A stretch of DNA of 64,000 nucleotides from Osedax fenrisi (GCA_964019155.1 OZ025244.1:39723045-39787044); one strand, 5' to 3'; shown: positions 35,457 through 47,780, counted from the first letter of the stretch. A program made the numbers and translations. The notes: generated by a model from the letters alone, not told the origin.

Positions 35457-36332
35457 GGGCAAAGTAACCGAATACGGACACTCTCGGTATCTCAGAAACC
35501 ATAAATCCTACAAAAAAAATGTTCATTATTATAAAATATTCATAATTATATATATATAGTCTAAATATGTATTTTTTATTTTTTATTATTCAAAATATTG
35601 TTGATATATCCAATAAACTGTTTTTTTATTACGTTTTTAAATGTACGAACACAAATTTCAATATAAAACCTTCTCAAAAATAAACAAATGTATCGATATA
35701 AAACATAACAATATGTTATTAAAAACTAAAGTATTCTAAACATTATATACATAATTGGTATATTTGTTATCAAATATTAATTACGTTATAAACATATATC
35801 TAGAGGTCATATAAGTCCCTAATACGGACACCCTATATACCAAGATATATCGCGCAGCAAATAAGTGAATATTATGATTTTCATAAAAATCGCGTGCGTT
35901 ATAATATTAATACCACCAATGAAGCTACATCTATAAATGTTATTATTTAGATACTTGCATTATTAATTAATAAAATAATAAATATTAATATATAATTACT
36001 AATTAAATTATATTAAATTATTTATAAAATTAATTATAAATAATGTAATTGTAATTTATCTCATTGGTTCATCAATAAGATATAGTTTATCTAGTGGTAT
36101 ATATTGTGTCCGTATTATAACATGGAGTGTCCGTATTCGGACATGGGTACCGAATACGGACACCTCCGTTTATCTATTGAATAAAAAGATTAAATCAAAT
36201 TTTAAAATCACAATAATATCTATAATCATACAATATTAAAATATTGTAATTTTTGAATACAAATAATGAGTCATTAAATGTTAAGACCATTTATTGTTAA
36301 AGTGTTCGTATTAGGTGCGGTCCACTTTGCCC
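35457..36332. mobile_element. TA-flanked TIR element 'GGGCAAAGTAACC', copy A
   Basis: The 876-bp element begins GGGCAAAGTAACCGAATACG and ends in the complement of GGGCAAAGT...TAATACGAACAC, with TA on both sides (35455-35456 and 36333-36334). The internal GTGTCCGTATTCGGACA palindrome is repeated at 36128. The same sequence blocks (CGGTATCTCAGAAACCATAA, ATATCCAATAAACTG, ACAAATGTATCGATATAAA) occur in reverse order and strand in the copy at 52616-53534. No coding capacity. Confidence 0.85.
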
Positions 36333-37624
36333 TAATTACTACGTAACTCTATGTAACACATTCGTAAAGTATGTTTTATTATCGGTCTTATATATTCATG
36401 GATATATTCATTTGACTATCGATACACTGTAAACCACCACACACTCTATATATATAAACTATAGTGTACACCGAACACTGTTCATTCATGTACATGTACA
36501 TAAGTAAAGTGTACACCATACACGATGAACAAGCAAACATAAACTTCATTAAAGTATAACCTAAATTCACTGAATTAGTTAAGGTTAACATCATTGTAGC
36601 AATCTTGTTTCAGTGATACAAATAATGAATAATATTAATTAATAATTCATCGATGAACTATTAATTGGCGTGTGATTAATAATTATTGATCATGCAGTTA
36701 AGTGTTGAACGTAGAATAATAGACAATGACTAATGGACAACGGTGATTCATTAAAAATACCAATATCGGTCAAACTGGTGTTATTTATTAATTAGTTATG
36801 AAATAATTATCGATTATTTTGCTTATGATTCATTATTTAATAATTTAATAATTGTAAATATTATAAAATATAAAGTTCGTAGAGTTATATAGTAAATGTA
36901 TTAATATACGTATCACTAGTTTAAGAATTACAAGTCTTACGATGTTAATTATAAGTCTATAATGTATAAATGATTTATTGACAATAGTGGTAAGAAACGT
37001 AGAATACAAATATCGAATACATTGAATAATAAGACTAATGCTAAACACAAATAATGAAATAGATAGTTAACCGATGGAAGGCAGATAACGCATGACAGAT
37101 GCATGTATGCATGTCATATAAGGAGTTAGGGCTTCTATGAGGTGAACTATAGCCTGGATTCCGTATCTTAGATAGATCTTATATTGGTGCCTTTAACGAT
37201 TTGAAAGTGGGCCGTATTCCACAAATAATTATTTTATTTTCAATTGTAAATGAAAAACAATCTAATAAAATACATATACTGATTTAAACTAAATACATAT
37301 GGTTATGATATAATGTATTATTATGCATTCTGATTTTTTGTGTGAACAAATTTTCAGATGTTAGGAGCAAAATATAATATTAGGGTAATTGCCCATAAAA
37401 TAACCATTAAACATGAATATTGTTATATGGTTAAACTTTTAGGATGATGGCAAGGAGTATTGGAATCATATATATATATATATATATATAAATGCAACAT
37501 GGGTATACCCATTGTTATAACAATAACAGAAAATATTTATATTATTTTGAAGCCCTTTCGAAGAAAACATTATATAAATATCATTATAAATTAACAGAAA
37601 AAAAAGTGTATACGCCGGCTTGTA
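36333..37624. other. AT-rich spacer
   Basis: No gene-like frame. Short TA tract at 37472-37490. Confidence 0.5.
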
Positions 37625-37855
37625 TATCAATAACGATATAGATGAGAATAGCGATAACAAAGAAATAGCCATAACAATAGAAATAGCGATAACAAAGAAA
37701 TAACGATACAAATAGAAATAGAGATAACAAAGAAATAGCGATAACAAAGAAATAGCGATAACAATAGAAATAGCGATAACAAAGAAATAGAGATAACAAT
37801 AGAAATAGAGATAACAAAGAAATAGCGATAACATAGAAATAGCGATAACATTAGC
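37625..37855. repeat. 17/18-bp tandem repeat (GATAACAAAGAAATAGC)
   Basis: About 13 units alternating between GATAACAAAGAAATAGC and GATAACAATAGAAATAGC forms. It accounts for the Leu/Phe/Ser-rich frames on the minus strand. Confidence 0.92.
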
Positions 37856-37869
37856 GATACAATGTTGCG

Positions 37870-38097
37870 CGTAGATTACACAGGTGATGTCGAGTGGTCT
37901 TAATAGAGTGGTCAGCGAGGTAATGACGTCACTTGCGGTAGTGGTAAGCCATTAACCAGACGTGGTGCTTCGTAATGGGCGTTGTCCGATATATTCACTA
38001 TGATGAGTCATCATTGATGACGTAATCATCTTCACGCGCGACTATCTCGTAACAATGCTAATTATCAGATGTACCGCTTACGTACGTAGACAAGGCT
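37870..38097. promoter_or_regulatory. GC-richer island with CRE and AP-1 motifs
   Basis: AATGACGTCACTTGCGG near 37924, GATGAGTCATCATTGATGAC near 38003 and GATGACGTAATCATC near 38017. It lies about 3.4 kb upstream of the NCS exon 1 ATG. Confidence 0.35.
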
Positions 38098-38210
38098 TCT
38101 ATAAAACCATACACATACACATACCCATAAACATACACATACCCATACCCATACACATACACATACACATACCCATACACATACCCATACACATATACGT
38201 ACACACACGC
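38098..38210. repeat. Hexamer repeat (CATACA/CATACC)n
   Basis: About 16 hexamer units of two alternating types. Confidence 0.9.
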
Positions 38211-38411
38211 ATATATATATAGGTATAATAATTATACATTAAATGATGTACAGCTACATTTAGTATTCATATAAATATAAATAAATATATATAGGTTTGA
38301 AATAATAAAGAGATGAGCAGAATACTGCTCAGAACTTAACAATGATCATACAAAACGAGATAAAACCCAACTGAACGCGCCTTACTATATTTTAGAATAG
38401 TAGTGTACTAC

Positions 38412-38865
38412 CAAAGATTTTCCGAAGGAAAGATATAACACTTACGCGAAATCGTGTAATTCGAATTTGTATACAAAATACCCTGGTGCCACCTATAGCG
38501 GGTTACTTTTAGGAACTATGTGTTGTTTATAATGTAAATTCGTATTTAACTATACACTTTTAAAATGTTAAATAATATGCTTTAAATTAATATTTATATG
38601 ATGAAAACTAAGTGTTCATTACTAATATATAACAAACAAATATGATATGTATGTTTTAAATGCTATAAGTATATATTTAGTGAGTAAAAGCTAATTTATA
38701 TTGCATGTAATTTAATAGAGCAATGAAAACATTGTTGCATGCAAACAGATCCGAACCTAAATCTATTTCAGTGATTTCGATACTACTGCTAGCAGCGGTT
38801 GGGTATATTACTAAATTACGTTGCATGCATAGGGAGTGTTATATCTTTGCTTCGCAAAATCTTTG
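38412..38865. mobile_element. Non-autonomous TIR element 'CAAAGATTTT', copy 2
   Basis: 454 bp in the same orientation as copy 1 at 14640. The left TIR begins CAAAGATTTTCCGAAGGAAA and the right end is the complement of CAAAGATTTTGCGAAGCAAA. Perfect 7-bp direct repeats GTACTAC at 38405-38411 and 38866-38872. Confidence 0.93.
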
Positions 38866-39344
38866 GTACTACTATAGTTAAAATATATGTTAACTAGATT
38901 GAAGGTGCATCGGTAATATCAAGTCGAACACGTAATACGCCGATATAGAAAAGCCAAAATTCCGTTTAAGATTTACGTTTTATTACGTCACTTGCATTGT
39001 TAAACCGTCATACTTTATATATCTATTTTAATTTTTATTAGTTCTATTGTTTTTTATAATGTATTATTTAATGACAACCGTTATCATCTATATAGTCAAT
39101 CAAATCTATCATAATAATAATAATAATAATATGAATAAACAGGTTCAGAGATTGATAAGTATTTGTATGGTGTTAACACGTGTATAACCTGAGAATTATT
39201 TAGGATAAATATATAGGGTTGATATACCTATGAGGTTGATTTGGTTTTTTCAAATGGGTTTTTTCGTCGGTTTTTACGGTTTTTTCAATCTAAAAGGTTT
39301 TTTTTCGGTTTTTCCTTTTTTTTAATTATTCTAACAACATTGGT
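38866..39344. other. AT-rich spacer
   Basis: No feature beyond a (TAA)n at 39113-39131 and T/G-rich short repeats (GGTTTTTTC) at 39243-39330. Confidence 0.45.
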
Positions 39345-39560
39345 ACAATTTTTGTCATCAATTTAAAAAATCTTTTTGATAGAGTCTAGATATTTTATCG
39401 TGGGCTGCGAAGAAAAGGTACACTTAATTATATCAGAAGTATATACAATAAAGTAGTAATAGTAGTGTATTTAGATGAAATATTGGATAGTGGTTTAAAA
39501 CTACGACACATATCGGACAAGTTTTCCTACTTACTCTGGTTAATGATACATAAAGTATAT
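39345..39560 (+). pseudogene. Short reverse-transcriptase relic
   Basis: Plus-strand reading gives FVINLKNLFDRV (compare FVDLKKAFDRV), then GLRRKGTLNYIRSIYNK, VVYLDEILDSGLKLRH and a G-D-KFSYLL-like stretch, the order expected around RT palm motif A. No further parts are found. Confidence 0.5.
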
Positions 39561-40117
39561 ATACTTTATCCGTATACGGATAATTTGAATATGCATGTCA
39601 TGTTAATGAAAGCGCCCCCTATATCTTACAAATACTAATATATTAGTGATGTGTTATCACGTTATCCGTACTGATGATGATACTGGCCTACTGATACAAA
39701 GCCTAACGTATTGTTAAATGTTTCTAAAACTCTATCCGGTTGAACTAAGCATACTACAATATGATATAATGCTAGATAGATGCTCTTGTATTTATCAAGA
39801 ACTTATAAGTTAGTTAATATAATAACATTAAATTTATATATGTGTTGATTGTCACCGTTATATATAATACGTGCACGTATCTAAGCCTTATTGAGGGGAA
39901 TAGTTGTATCCACTCTTATTAGTATTATTATTATTAGTATTATTATTATTAGTATTATTATTATACTTGATTCAATACATATATATATATATATAAATTA
40001 TTATCATGATTTCGATAATGCGGTAAAGCCGATGTATATGTGTGGTCATATATGACAGGCACACCATATTAGCTTTTAATACATGTATAGTTATTGTTAT
40101 ATATAGTTATTGTTATT
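39561..40117. other. AT-rich spacer with TTA repeats
   Basis: (TTA)n with AGTATT interruptions at 39922-39970. No gene. Confidence 0.5.
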
Positions 40118-40236
40118 TTTTATTATTTTTATTTGATGGAGTCCTTTCATTCCATTCAGGAACCTAGATGAAGTTTTCACTTATAACCATATATGGCTCT
40201 AATGTCCCTTCGAGGCCGCTCTCATGTTAAGGCATC
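40118..40236 (-). mobile_element. tRNA-derived SINE, 3' half only
   Basis: The reverse complement carries GATGCCTTAACATGAGAGCG, GGGACATTAGAGCCATATAT, AACTTCATCTAGGTTCCTGA and GACTCCATCAAATA with an AATAACAATAAC tail. The tRNA-like head is missing, and two palindromes follow directly. Confidence 0.8.
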
Positions 40237-40250
40237 CATATGTATGTGTT

Positions 40251-40330
40251 GTAAATCCTTATATGGTGTCCAATGGACACCATATAAGGATTTACATTTA
40301 TAATGGACACTGTCCAATGGACAGTGTCCA
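40251..40330. repeat. Two adjacent perfect palindromes with a shared core
   Basis: 40251-40295 is a 45-bp palindrome (22-bp arms, one central base) and 40304-40330 a 27-bp palindrome (13-bp arms, one central base). Both centre on GTCCAATGGAC, separated by 8 bp. Confidence 0.95.
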
Positions 40331-41096
40331 GTCATCCATGTCATATTTTATATACCCACACGCATACCTCGGCGTATCCCAGGATATATATATTAAGAGA
40401 TATAGACATTTAACATCGTATATATATATATGTATATGTATACATTATAGGTATCGAATAATACATGGTGAATTCCTACAAAGAATTACTGATATCTGAT
40501 TGGTCCATATGCGTTCATATATTCTATATATATTCTATAGAATACTATCTATACTTATATATAATTGGTCATAATTGAAGTGGTATGTATAATGACCTAT
40601 GACACCCCGGATTCTAACTCGAGGTAACACGGTAGATATATGTAACCCTTACAAATATAATATCGTTGTCAAATATGATTTATAAATATTTATAAAGATT
40701 TACATTTCTAATTTTAATATTTTTTATAAAATAATTAATAAAATTATTCTTATTTAATATTTTCAATTAATTTATAATGAGTATTATATAACATGGTTCT
40801 TTATGTATTGAATTTAAAAGAAATTCTTAATCTAATATAAAAATAATATGATGCTAAACAATACACATTGTTAGCACTTAAACATTATTTAAAGCGTCTC
40901 TAAGTGCCTATTGTTTGTTGGTCACAATATTAATTTTAAAATATAGCTAAATATTTATTTAGGTTATTGAATTATCTAAAATAATTAAACAATTTTAAAT
41001 TACGATTATACTACACTATATACTCTACACATACACACACATACGCACTAAAATACATATATATGCACACATATACAGTGTATATTATACACACAT

Positions 41097-41153
<57 letters not shown>
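40331..41153. other. AT-rich spacer
   Basis: No gene. TA tracts at about 41107-41145. Confidence 0.5.
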
Positions 41154-41190
41154 CAAAGATTTTTCAAAGGATTGCTTCGCTAAATCTTTG
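41154..41190. mobile_element. 37-bp terminal remnant of the CAAAGATTTT element
   Basis: CAAAGATTTTTCAAAGGATT joined to GCTTCGCTAAATCTTTG: the two termini of the 14640/38412 family with the whole interior missing, inside a TA tract. Confidence 0.65.
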
Positions 41191-42290
41191 ATATGTATAT
41201 AGTCACACATGTATACATACGTACATACGTATATATTCATGTACACGCACATCATATATACATGTATATATATACCATATATATATGATGGTATACGTAT
41301 ACGTATTTGTATTTTTAATTAGGTTATTGGTAGATAACATGCCTAAGTAGAGCTCGGATTAATGGATTAGTAGATATGTACATAGATGTGTCGAGATACG
41401 CATAATATATATATATATATATATATATATAGGTATATACGCGTGTCCATACAGGTCGCAATAGGTTCATCTGAACACTGTGAAGTACGCGTAACAGAAT
41501 AAGAGAATAATGCACGAACGCACTTACTAAGATGATCATCTCAAGAACCTATATCAATAGATGCTATAGCATATATATATATATATATATATACGTATAT
41601 TTACCAACTGGTAGGACAAACATTCTAGATGCTATACTTCATTAAATAATAAGTTAATTTCGAACCATATTCAAATGCTAGACATGTATAGAGGTGCACA
41701 TCGTGTAATATCACCTATAGGTGGGTAACAGTGCCCCCCCCCCACAGTACCGTACCCTGTGCGTATCGTGGGTGTATGCGTTAACACTTTAATACTCTAC
41801 TATAATAATATATTATCTGTGAGTAAGCATAACATGCTCGGCATGCATAATTCACCAAGGCGTTTTGTTATTATTTAAATGTAAACCCAATGTTAATTTT
41901 TGTACCATGTCGATTTGGGTATCAATATTGTGAATCAATTCATATCTATTTTTTCTTCCATATTTTTGTTTATTTATTTCGTTGTTTACATAATAAACTA
42001 TATATTATTATTATTACTATATCTATGATATGTGAACAACGACAAACGATTTATGCTTGATACTTCCGTAACATAGCCCCGTATACCTATACCCTAAAGG
42101 TTAACAACACGTGCACCTATCATTAGTTGCCTAACTACTATACACCTTAACGCCTAACAGTAACGAGGTGCGAATGTTTTATTTATGGGAAGTCTATAGA
42201 ATTAATGAACACAGCACGTTCGTGTGCACCTTCAACGCGGTGATACACTACTACTACGGAGGAGGGGTTGCCCTATAGGGGGTTACCCGT
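41191..42290. other. Spacer with TA tracts, nothing recognised
   Basis: (TA)n at 41406-41431 and 41571-41592, a C-run at 41734. No gene. Confidence 0.45.
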
Positions 42291-42291
42291 A

Positions 42292-42375
42292 GGGGCGCTG
42301 GAACGATGGTGTGTATGTAGGGGGACCAACCAATCATAATAAATGTTATGGTAAAAGTAGGGTGGGGACCAATGC
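42292..42375. mobile_element. Possible hAT left-end fragment
   Basis: TAGGGGCGCTGGAACGATGG followed by GTATGTAGGGGG resembles the 12069 hAT terminus (TAGGGGCGTCGGAACGATAT...GTATGGGGGG). No opposite end was found. Confidence 0.4.
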
Positions 42376-42389
42376 ATATGCGGTCTTCG

Positions 42390-42750
42390 TATTTCAAATT
42401 CGATTCATCGTATTAGATTGTACAACTTGTTTACAGGATTATATTTTTGAAATTCACTGCGAACTAGATTTTCATACTTGATTCGATTTGTCATACTTGA
42501 TTTCATAATTAGATTGTCCTTGTATACCTGATTGTCATAATAGATTAGATTTTATTTCTTTCTTATCGAATTAAATGAGCGTACTTGATTTTCGTATTTG
42601 TTTATCTGATTAGATTTTCTTACTTGATTGCAAATTAGATTTTCATATTCGATTCGATTTGTCGTACTCGATTGTTAAATTTATTGTAAAATTAGAATGT
42701 CGTATCATACATGATTTTCAAACTAGTTTATCTGATTACATTGTTGAAAA
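42390..42750. repeat. Diverged tandem repeat around GATTTTCATACTTGATTCG
   Basis: AGATTTTCATACTTGATTCG with a GATTTGTCATACTTGATT continuation at about 42470 recurs at about 42640 as AGATTTTCATATTCGATTCG; partial units lie between. Period about 170 bp with smaller internal repeats. Confidence 0.6.
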
Positions 42751-43204
42751 TATGCGTGACTCTAGATTTTTATTTATAATAATATCAATTGTAATCAATT
42801 GTATTTTAAAATTAAATAAGATATTTTTTAATTACAATATTATAATATCCATTGCATTTTAATTTTAAATATTTATTTCAAAAGTAATTTTTATAACTAA
42901 TATATTATTATAAACGAAATTGCATTTCTTAGTATATAAACAAGTTATACATATAAGAGATTGTTTAATTACCCTCTTCTATAATAATAATTTTTGCATC
43001 CATTTGATAAACATTTTTTAAATTTAAATAAAATTTATTTAAATTTTTTTTAATTAAAATTTTTTTTTTTAAGTTAACATTTCAAAGATAATAAACTCGA
43101 TCGAGCCATGTGACCGGCTCGCTCGTTCGAGCCGTTCACTCGAACGGGTCGGCTCGAAAAACTCGGCTCGTTTTAGATAACTACTACTCAGGTATACCTA
43201 TGTA

Positions 43205-43261
<57 letters not shown>

Positions 43262-43600
43262 TATATGTGATACGAGGCGATAACATAGTGGGATACAGAC
43301 CATCACCATAATGTATGAATATGGGATATGAATATGAATATATAGTGTGTATATATATGGTGTTTATAACAATGGTAAACCTTTAGTGATAAGAGTTTAA
43401 GTAACATTAACGACTTACACTTACACTTACGCTCTTAATAATATATGCTGACACATTACCAATATTGCACGTAATAGAAATGGTTTGCAACACACAATAC
43501 ACTAAGGACATGTTAAGATAGGTTATAACACCATGTTGTAATACGCCATTAAAGTTGTTTACAGTATGAGATTCCGGAGGATAAGGGAGCAACTACTATT
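42751..43600. other. AT-rich spacer
   Basis: A GGCTCG/CGAGCC-rich patch at 43090-43170 and (TA)n at 43208-43258. No gene. Confidence 0.45.
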
Positions 43601-43692
43601 ACGAAAGTGGGCGTGGTCAACACAAATGGGCGTGCTCAATATCGGTTGACATCTATGAAAATGGGTGTGGTCAACGAAAGTGGGCGCGATTG
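43600..43692. repeat. Short repeats of GTGGGCGTGGTCAAC
   Basis: Four imperfect copies: GTGGGCGTGGTCAAC, ATGGGCGTGCTCAAT, ATGGGTGTGGTCAAC and GTGGGCGCGATTGAAC. The GGGCGTG core is a KLF/Sp-type site. Confidence 0.65.
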
Positions 43693-45659
43693 AACATCTA
43701 TGAATTGTAAGTGCATGATACTTATTGGACGATGTAGATATTTTGAAGATGGTTAAAGCCTAATTATTTATGATATAACTTATGTAGGCGATGCTGTTCA
43801 TGTTTGTTATACAAAAGTACACGCGTATTATCTTTCCTCTATAGAAAAAGCTTTGCTTGTCACGAGTTAGATAAACGTGGTCCTGTATAAGGGTTCACCC
43901 TTTACCATGGTAATCTATGAAGTTAATAGACAATCGTTAGCTGTCCACAGTTGATAGGCTAATTAGTCCATGTTGAATATATCTACAGGTCTTTATAAAC
44001 TATATATAGTCTCCGTTTGCACTTTAGGAAGTCTGATAGGTATACTTCCTAGGGGAAACTTTCGAACTTGTTAACATCGAATGAAGTGAAAATTGGTTTC
44101 TACTGTGGTATAGGAATTATATGATAATGTATACGGATTCGTAGCTTATATATCAGCATTATTGTATATTATTATACATAATTAAAACATTGTTTATTAG
44201 CTGAGTGCACTGAGAACAGTACATGGGTCAATGGACCCATAGTATAGCAACATGTGGGGCAAAGAGGTGGTGCGAGTTTTGACCCACATTTTGTTCAATA
44301 TAAGTCATGAGAAATGGTTTAGTAGTAGGAAAAAGTGCCCATTTCTCGCTGAGAACCAACATTCGCCGGTTGTTATATCTCAATATCTATTAATCCTACA
44401 GAAAAAATATACATGTATATGAAAATTATATAGAACATTTTCACATATTTTTTTAATAATAAATTGAAATTTGAGAATAGCGGATCAAATAAATAAGTTA
44501 TCGTAACGTAACGGACGACGTCATTTAACGACGGTATTTAATACCTTCCGTCGAACGTGAAGGAAAAACCGCGCGAAGTTTGGGAATTCACGAAAAAATA
44601 GCTTTTTTACTCTTTAATTAATAAAATATAGCCATCAAAAAGAAGATAGCCATCTTGTAAATATAAATTCTGTGTATATTAATTTATTTAATTTATTAAT
44701 ATTTTAATATACATTTGACTTATGCTACCCCTTACAAAATCCCAGCGAAGTATGGATATTTCCCCAAACACATATTTATTCTTATACACAAAATTCTTAA
44801 AATATTATATTATATTTTATTGATATTATAATGTACTGTTATTATTCATAATATGGTGTTTGAATATGATATACTGGTGCATAGTACATTTATAGTAAAT
44901 AACGAATCTTAGTCACCGTCATAGTCACATCATCGTCATCGTCATCGTCATATTCATCGTCATAATCATAATCATAGTCATCAGTATCGTGATCATCCGT
45001 ATTACTACTACCTACATCAATATTAATAACCATATAACCACGATTTTATGATGCCGTAATGTTACATTAATAAAATAAATATTAATAATAATATATTAAA
45101 ATATAAGAATAATATGAATTGTAATTAATATCGAATACATATTTACATATAGGTACACTCGTATTCAGAAGTTTGCACGTAAATATATATTTTAAATTAT
45201 AATTTAATTTAATATATTACATAATATTAGATTACACTTATGGTCGATAATTTAATATATCCGATAACCTAACTATAACCCTATAACTAAGCGCGATGCA
45301 TTTAGATAATAAACACTTCTTAGAGAATAGGGGGTTATGGTAATTTATTAATATTATATTAATAGTATACTATTTTCATTAATAAATATAGGTATATTTA
45401 TATATTTATATTATTTTTATATTTATATCCTATATATTTATGTGTTATTAATTTAAATAAAATTAATAACACATTTAAATTCTGATATAAATGCCGTATT
45501 AAAATTATGTATTTAGTAGAAAATCTATATAATAATGATATAATTTATTGCATATAGAAAATAGATATTCAAAATGACATAAAACAGGAGACATAACTAA
45601 TAATAAAAAATAAATAAATGTATTAAAATTATTGATTTACATATGCCATAGTATATATG

Positions 45660-45660
<1 letters not shown>
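43693..45660. other. AT-rich spacer
   Basis: GGGGCAAAGAGG at 44257 and a TATCTCAATATCTATTAATC stretch at about 44380 faintly resemble the 35457 element, but no matching end was found. An interrupted CGTCAT repeat lies at 44925-44998. No gene. Confidence 0.4.
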
Positions 45661-45665
<5 letters not shown>

Positions 45666-45710
<45 letters not shown>

Positions 45711-45796
45711 TTCACCTATAGGTGCTGGATGGGATGAAAATTCCATAAAAACAAATAATACCAATATTTAGTTATAACTATAATAATGACAAATAT

Positions 45797-45868
<72 letters not shown>
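45666..45868. repeat. (TA)n and (CA)n microsatellites
   Basis: TA tract at about 45666-45706 and a 69-bp pure CA tract at 45799-45867. Between them CTGGATGGGATGAAAA looks like a SINE 3' fragment. Confidence 0.9.
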
Positions 45869-45870
<2 letters not shown>

Positions 45871-45959
45871 GTACTACACATTGTGTAGTACTATAGTATA
45901 TGATATATCATATATGATACTTAATACAATCTTAGTTAATATAGTAAACATGTTCATAT

Positions 45960-46300
45960 ATGATATCAAGGACTATAGTCCTACTATTACGTAACCTACG
46001 ACTACGATTAATGAATTACATAACCTAGAAAGATTAACACAGCCACACGTGATCTCCTACCTTACATGTTACGTAATCTGAAGACGGCTATTCTTGTGTT
46101 ACGTCAGAGATGAAATGATTACGACCACCACGACGACGAGTTATTCGTGTACGCGTGTGCTTACGTTGGCGCGTGTATGCGTGTGTTTGCGTGTATCCAC
46201 GTGATGGTGTTGTTATAGGGGTCGTGACCTCTGGTAGGTGTGTCAGTGTGTCGGTATTTATGCTCTCGTGAGTGTGTTTGTGAGTGTGTGTGAGTTTTAT
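45960..46300. promoter_or_regulatory. GC-richer island
   Basis: CACACGTGATC, TTACGTAATC, TTACGTCAGAG, CCACGTGATGG and GT-rich tandem runs. No exon-like frame. Regulatory role is only inferred from similarity to the other islands. Confidence 0.25.
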
Positions 46301-46374
46301 ATAAATATATTACATGCTGTAAATAATTAGGCATCACTGTTATTCAAGTAGATAGGTATCATCATGTTTATAAA

Positions 46375-46377
<3 letters not shown>

Positions 46378-46439
<62 letters not shown>

Positions 46440-46523
46440 GTATATATACGTATATAATATTATTGATTAATTAATGATATTCCGATATATATATACATAG
46501 TTAGTTTAACAGTATCATTATCA

Positions 46524-46565
<42 letters not shown>
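46378..46565. repeat. Two (TA)n tracts
   Basis: TA at about 46378-46437 and 46528-46564, the second abutting the SINE head. Confidence 0.95.
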
Positions 46566-46569
<4 letters not shown>

Positions 46570-46815
46570 TAACTGCCTGCATGGCTATGGCGTCATACAC
46601 ACAAACAGTATACGTCCTATAGGACTTGGGTTCGAGCCTCGTCCGGACCATTCAAATAGGTCTTAAAATATCATTTAGAAGTGATCTTATATAATTGTGT
46701 ATAATTAAATGATCGACTCACGTTAAAACCATGGATGCCTTAACACGAGAGATGTTTGGAAGGGACATTAGAGCCATATATGGTTATAAGTGAAAACTTC
46801 ATCTAAGTTCATGGA
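46570..46815 (+). mobile_element. tRNA-derived SINE with head
   Basis: The tRNA-like head TGCCTGCATGGCTATGGCGT with a B-box GGGTTCGAGCCTCGTCC at 46629 is followed by the body TCTTAAAATATCATTTAGAA, TGATCGACTCACGTTAAAAC, GGGACATTAGAGCCATATAT and AACTTCATCTAAGTTC. The 3' end is cut before GATGGGATG. Confidence 0.85.
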
Positions 46816-46837
46816 TATATATAACAATATATATAGT

Positions 46838-46920
46838 GAACTCTCGGTAAGTAGGACACCGGATAAGTCGGGTAACTCGACAAATTGAATCAATTAATTG
46901 TTATCTCGTTTAATGTTAAA
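46838..46920. mobile_element. One end of a pogo-like MITE
   Basis: TATAGTGAACTCTCGGTAAG, then TAGGACACCGGATAAGTCGG, resembles the 28516 termini. A matching right end was not found; GTCCGACTATA near 47391 may be its remnant. Confidence 0.4.
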
Positions 46921-47514
46921 ACACTATGATAACTGATTGGACCAAATTGGGGGTATATTTAAATAATTATTTTAACAAAGTATTTAACTATTTAACCGAT
47001 CTTGTATATGTACACAAATAATTAAATGGGGTGGCGCGTAACACACGTCACGTGTCCCGTGTAGTGATTTTGTTAAGGATTTGAAAGTTGGGGATGGGTT
47101 AAACATAGGTAATATACGGTTTTAATTTATTTGACACATATTTTAACACACACTCTACACACTTAGAAAATAGGGTGAATTAGGTGATTCTCAAATGGTA
47201 TATTAGCTTGTGTAACATTTGAGGATAATAATTTGAATTATAATGGGTTTCGAGATGGTAAATTAGGAAATATATTTGAAATTGTACAATCATAAATTTG
47301 TATTTTACCTATATCGGTATTGTTATATATCGCTAATGTAAAATACTTTAACATAAATGGTGCCTCGATTAAGGTACTTTAAGATGTCCGACTATAATAT
47401 GATACATGCATATAATAACAACTATTCAAACAAATAATATTTATAAATACATTTGATTTTTGTATCTATAGATATAGGGTATACCCTGGCATTCATTGCA
47501 ATTAGTTAGTATTG
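46921..47514. other. Spacer with one CACGTCACGTGTCCC patch
   Basis: GC-richer only at 47030-47075. No gene. Confidence 0.4.
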
Positions 47515-47518
47515 TTAG

Positions 47519-47612
47519 TGTCCACACACAATAATGTCTACACACAATAGTGTCCACACACAATAGTGTCCACACACAATAATGTCCACACACAATAGTG
47601 TCAACACACAAT
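47519..47612. repeat. 16-bp tandem repeat GTCCACACACAATAGT
   Basis: Six units, phased at 16 bp, with AATAGT/AATAAT variants. Confidence 0.92.
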
Positions 47613-47694
47613 ATAGTGTACAAAGTGTACATTGTACGACGAGTTTACGCTGTAGTGATTAATTCGGCAATGAATTCCTTAATGATGCTTTGAC

Positions 47695-47780
47695 CACGTG
47701 ACACTTACTTCCGGTCGCACGTGACATCTGGTTCCGGTGACACGTGACACATGCTTCCGGTGTCCCTTGACACACGGTAA
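47695..47780. promoter_or_regulatory. 23-bp tandem unit pairing CACGTG with TTCCGG
   Basis: Units start at 47695, 47718, 47741 and (partial) 47764, exactly 23 bp apart. Each full unit holds an E-box CACGTGACA and a TTCCGGT ETS-type core. The CACGTG/ETS composite in a GC-richer setting, upstream of the NCS gene (minus strand), fits a promoter or enhancer; the 13-kb distance to exon 1 means this is only a possibility. Confidence 0.45.

Noticed and set aside
37466..37851. Leu/Phe/Tyr-rich minus-strand frames in all three phases
   Set aside because: Encoded by the 17/18-bp tandem repeat.
44250..44740. Another GGGGCAAAG TIR element
   Set aside because: Only one plausible end; no matching right terminus or TA pair could be fixed.
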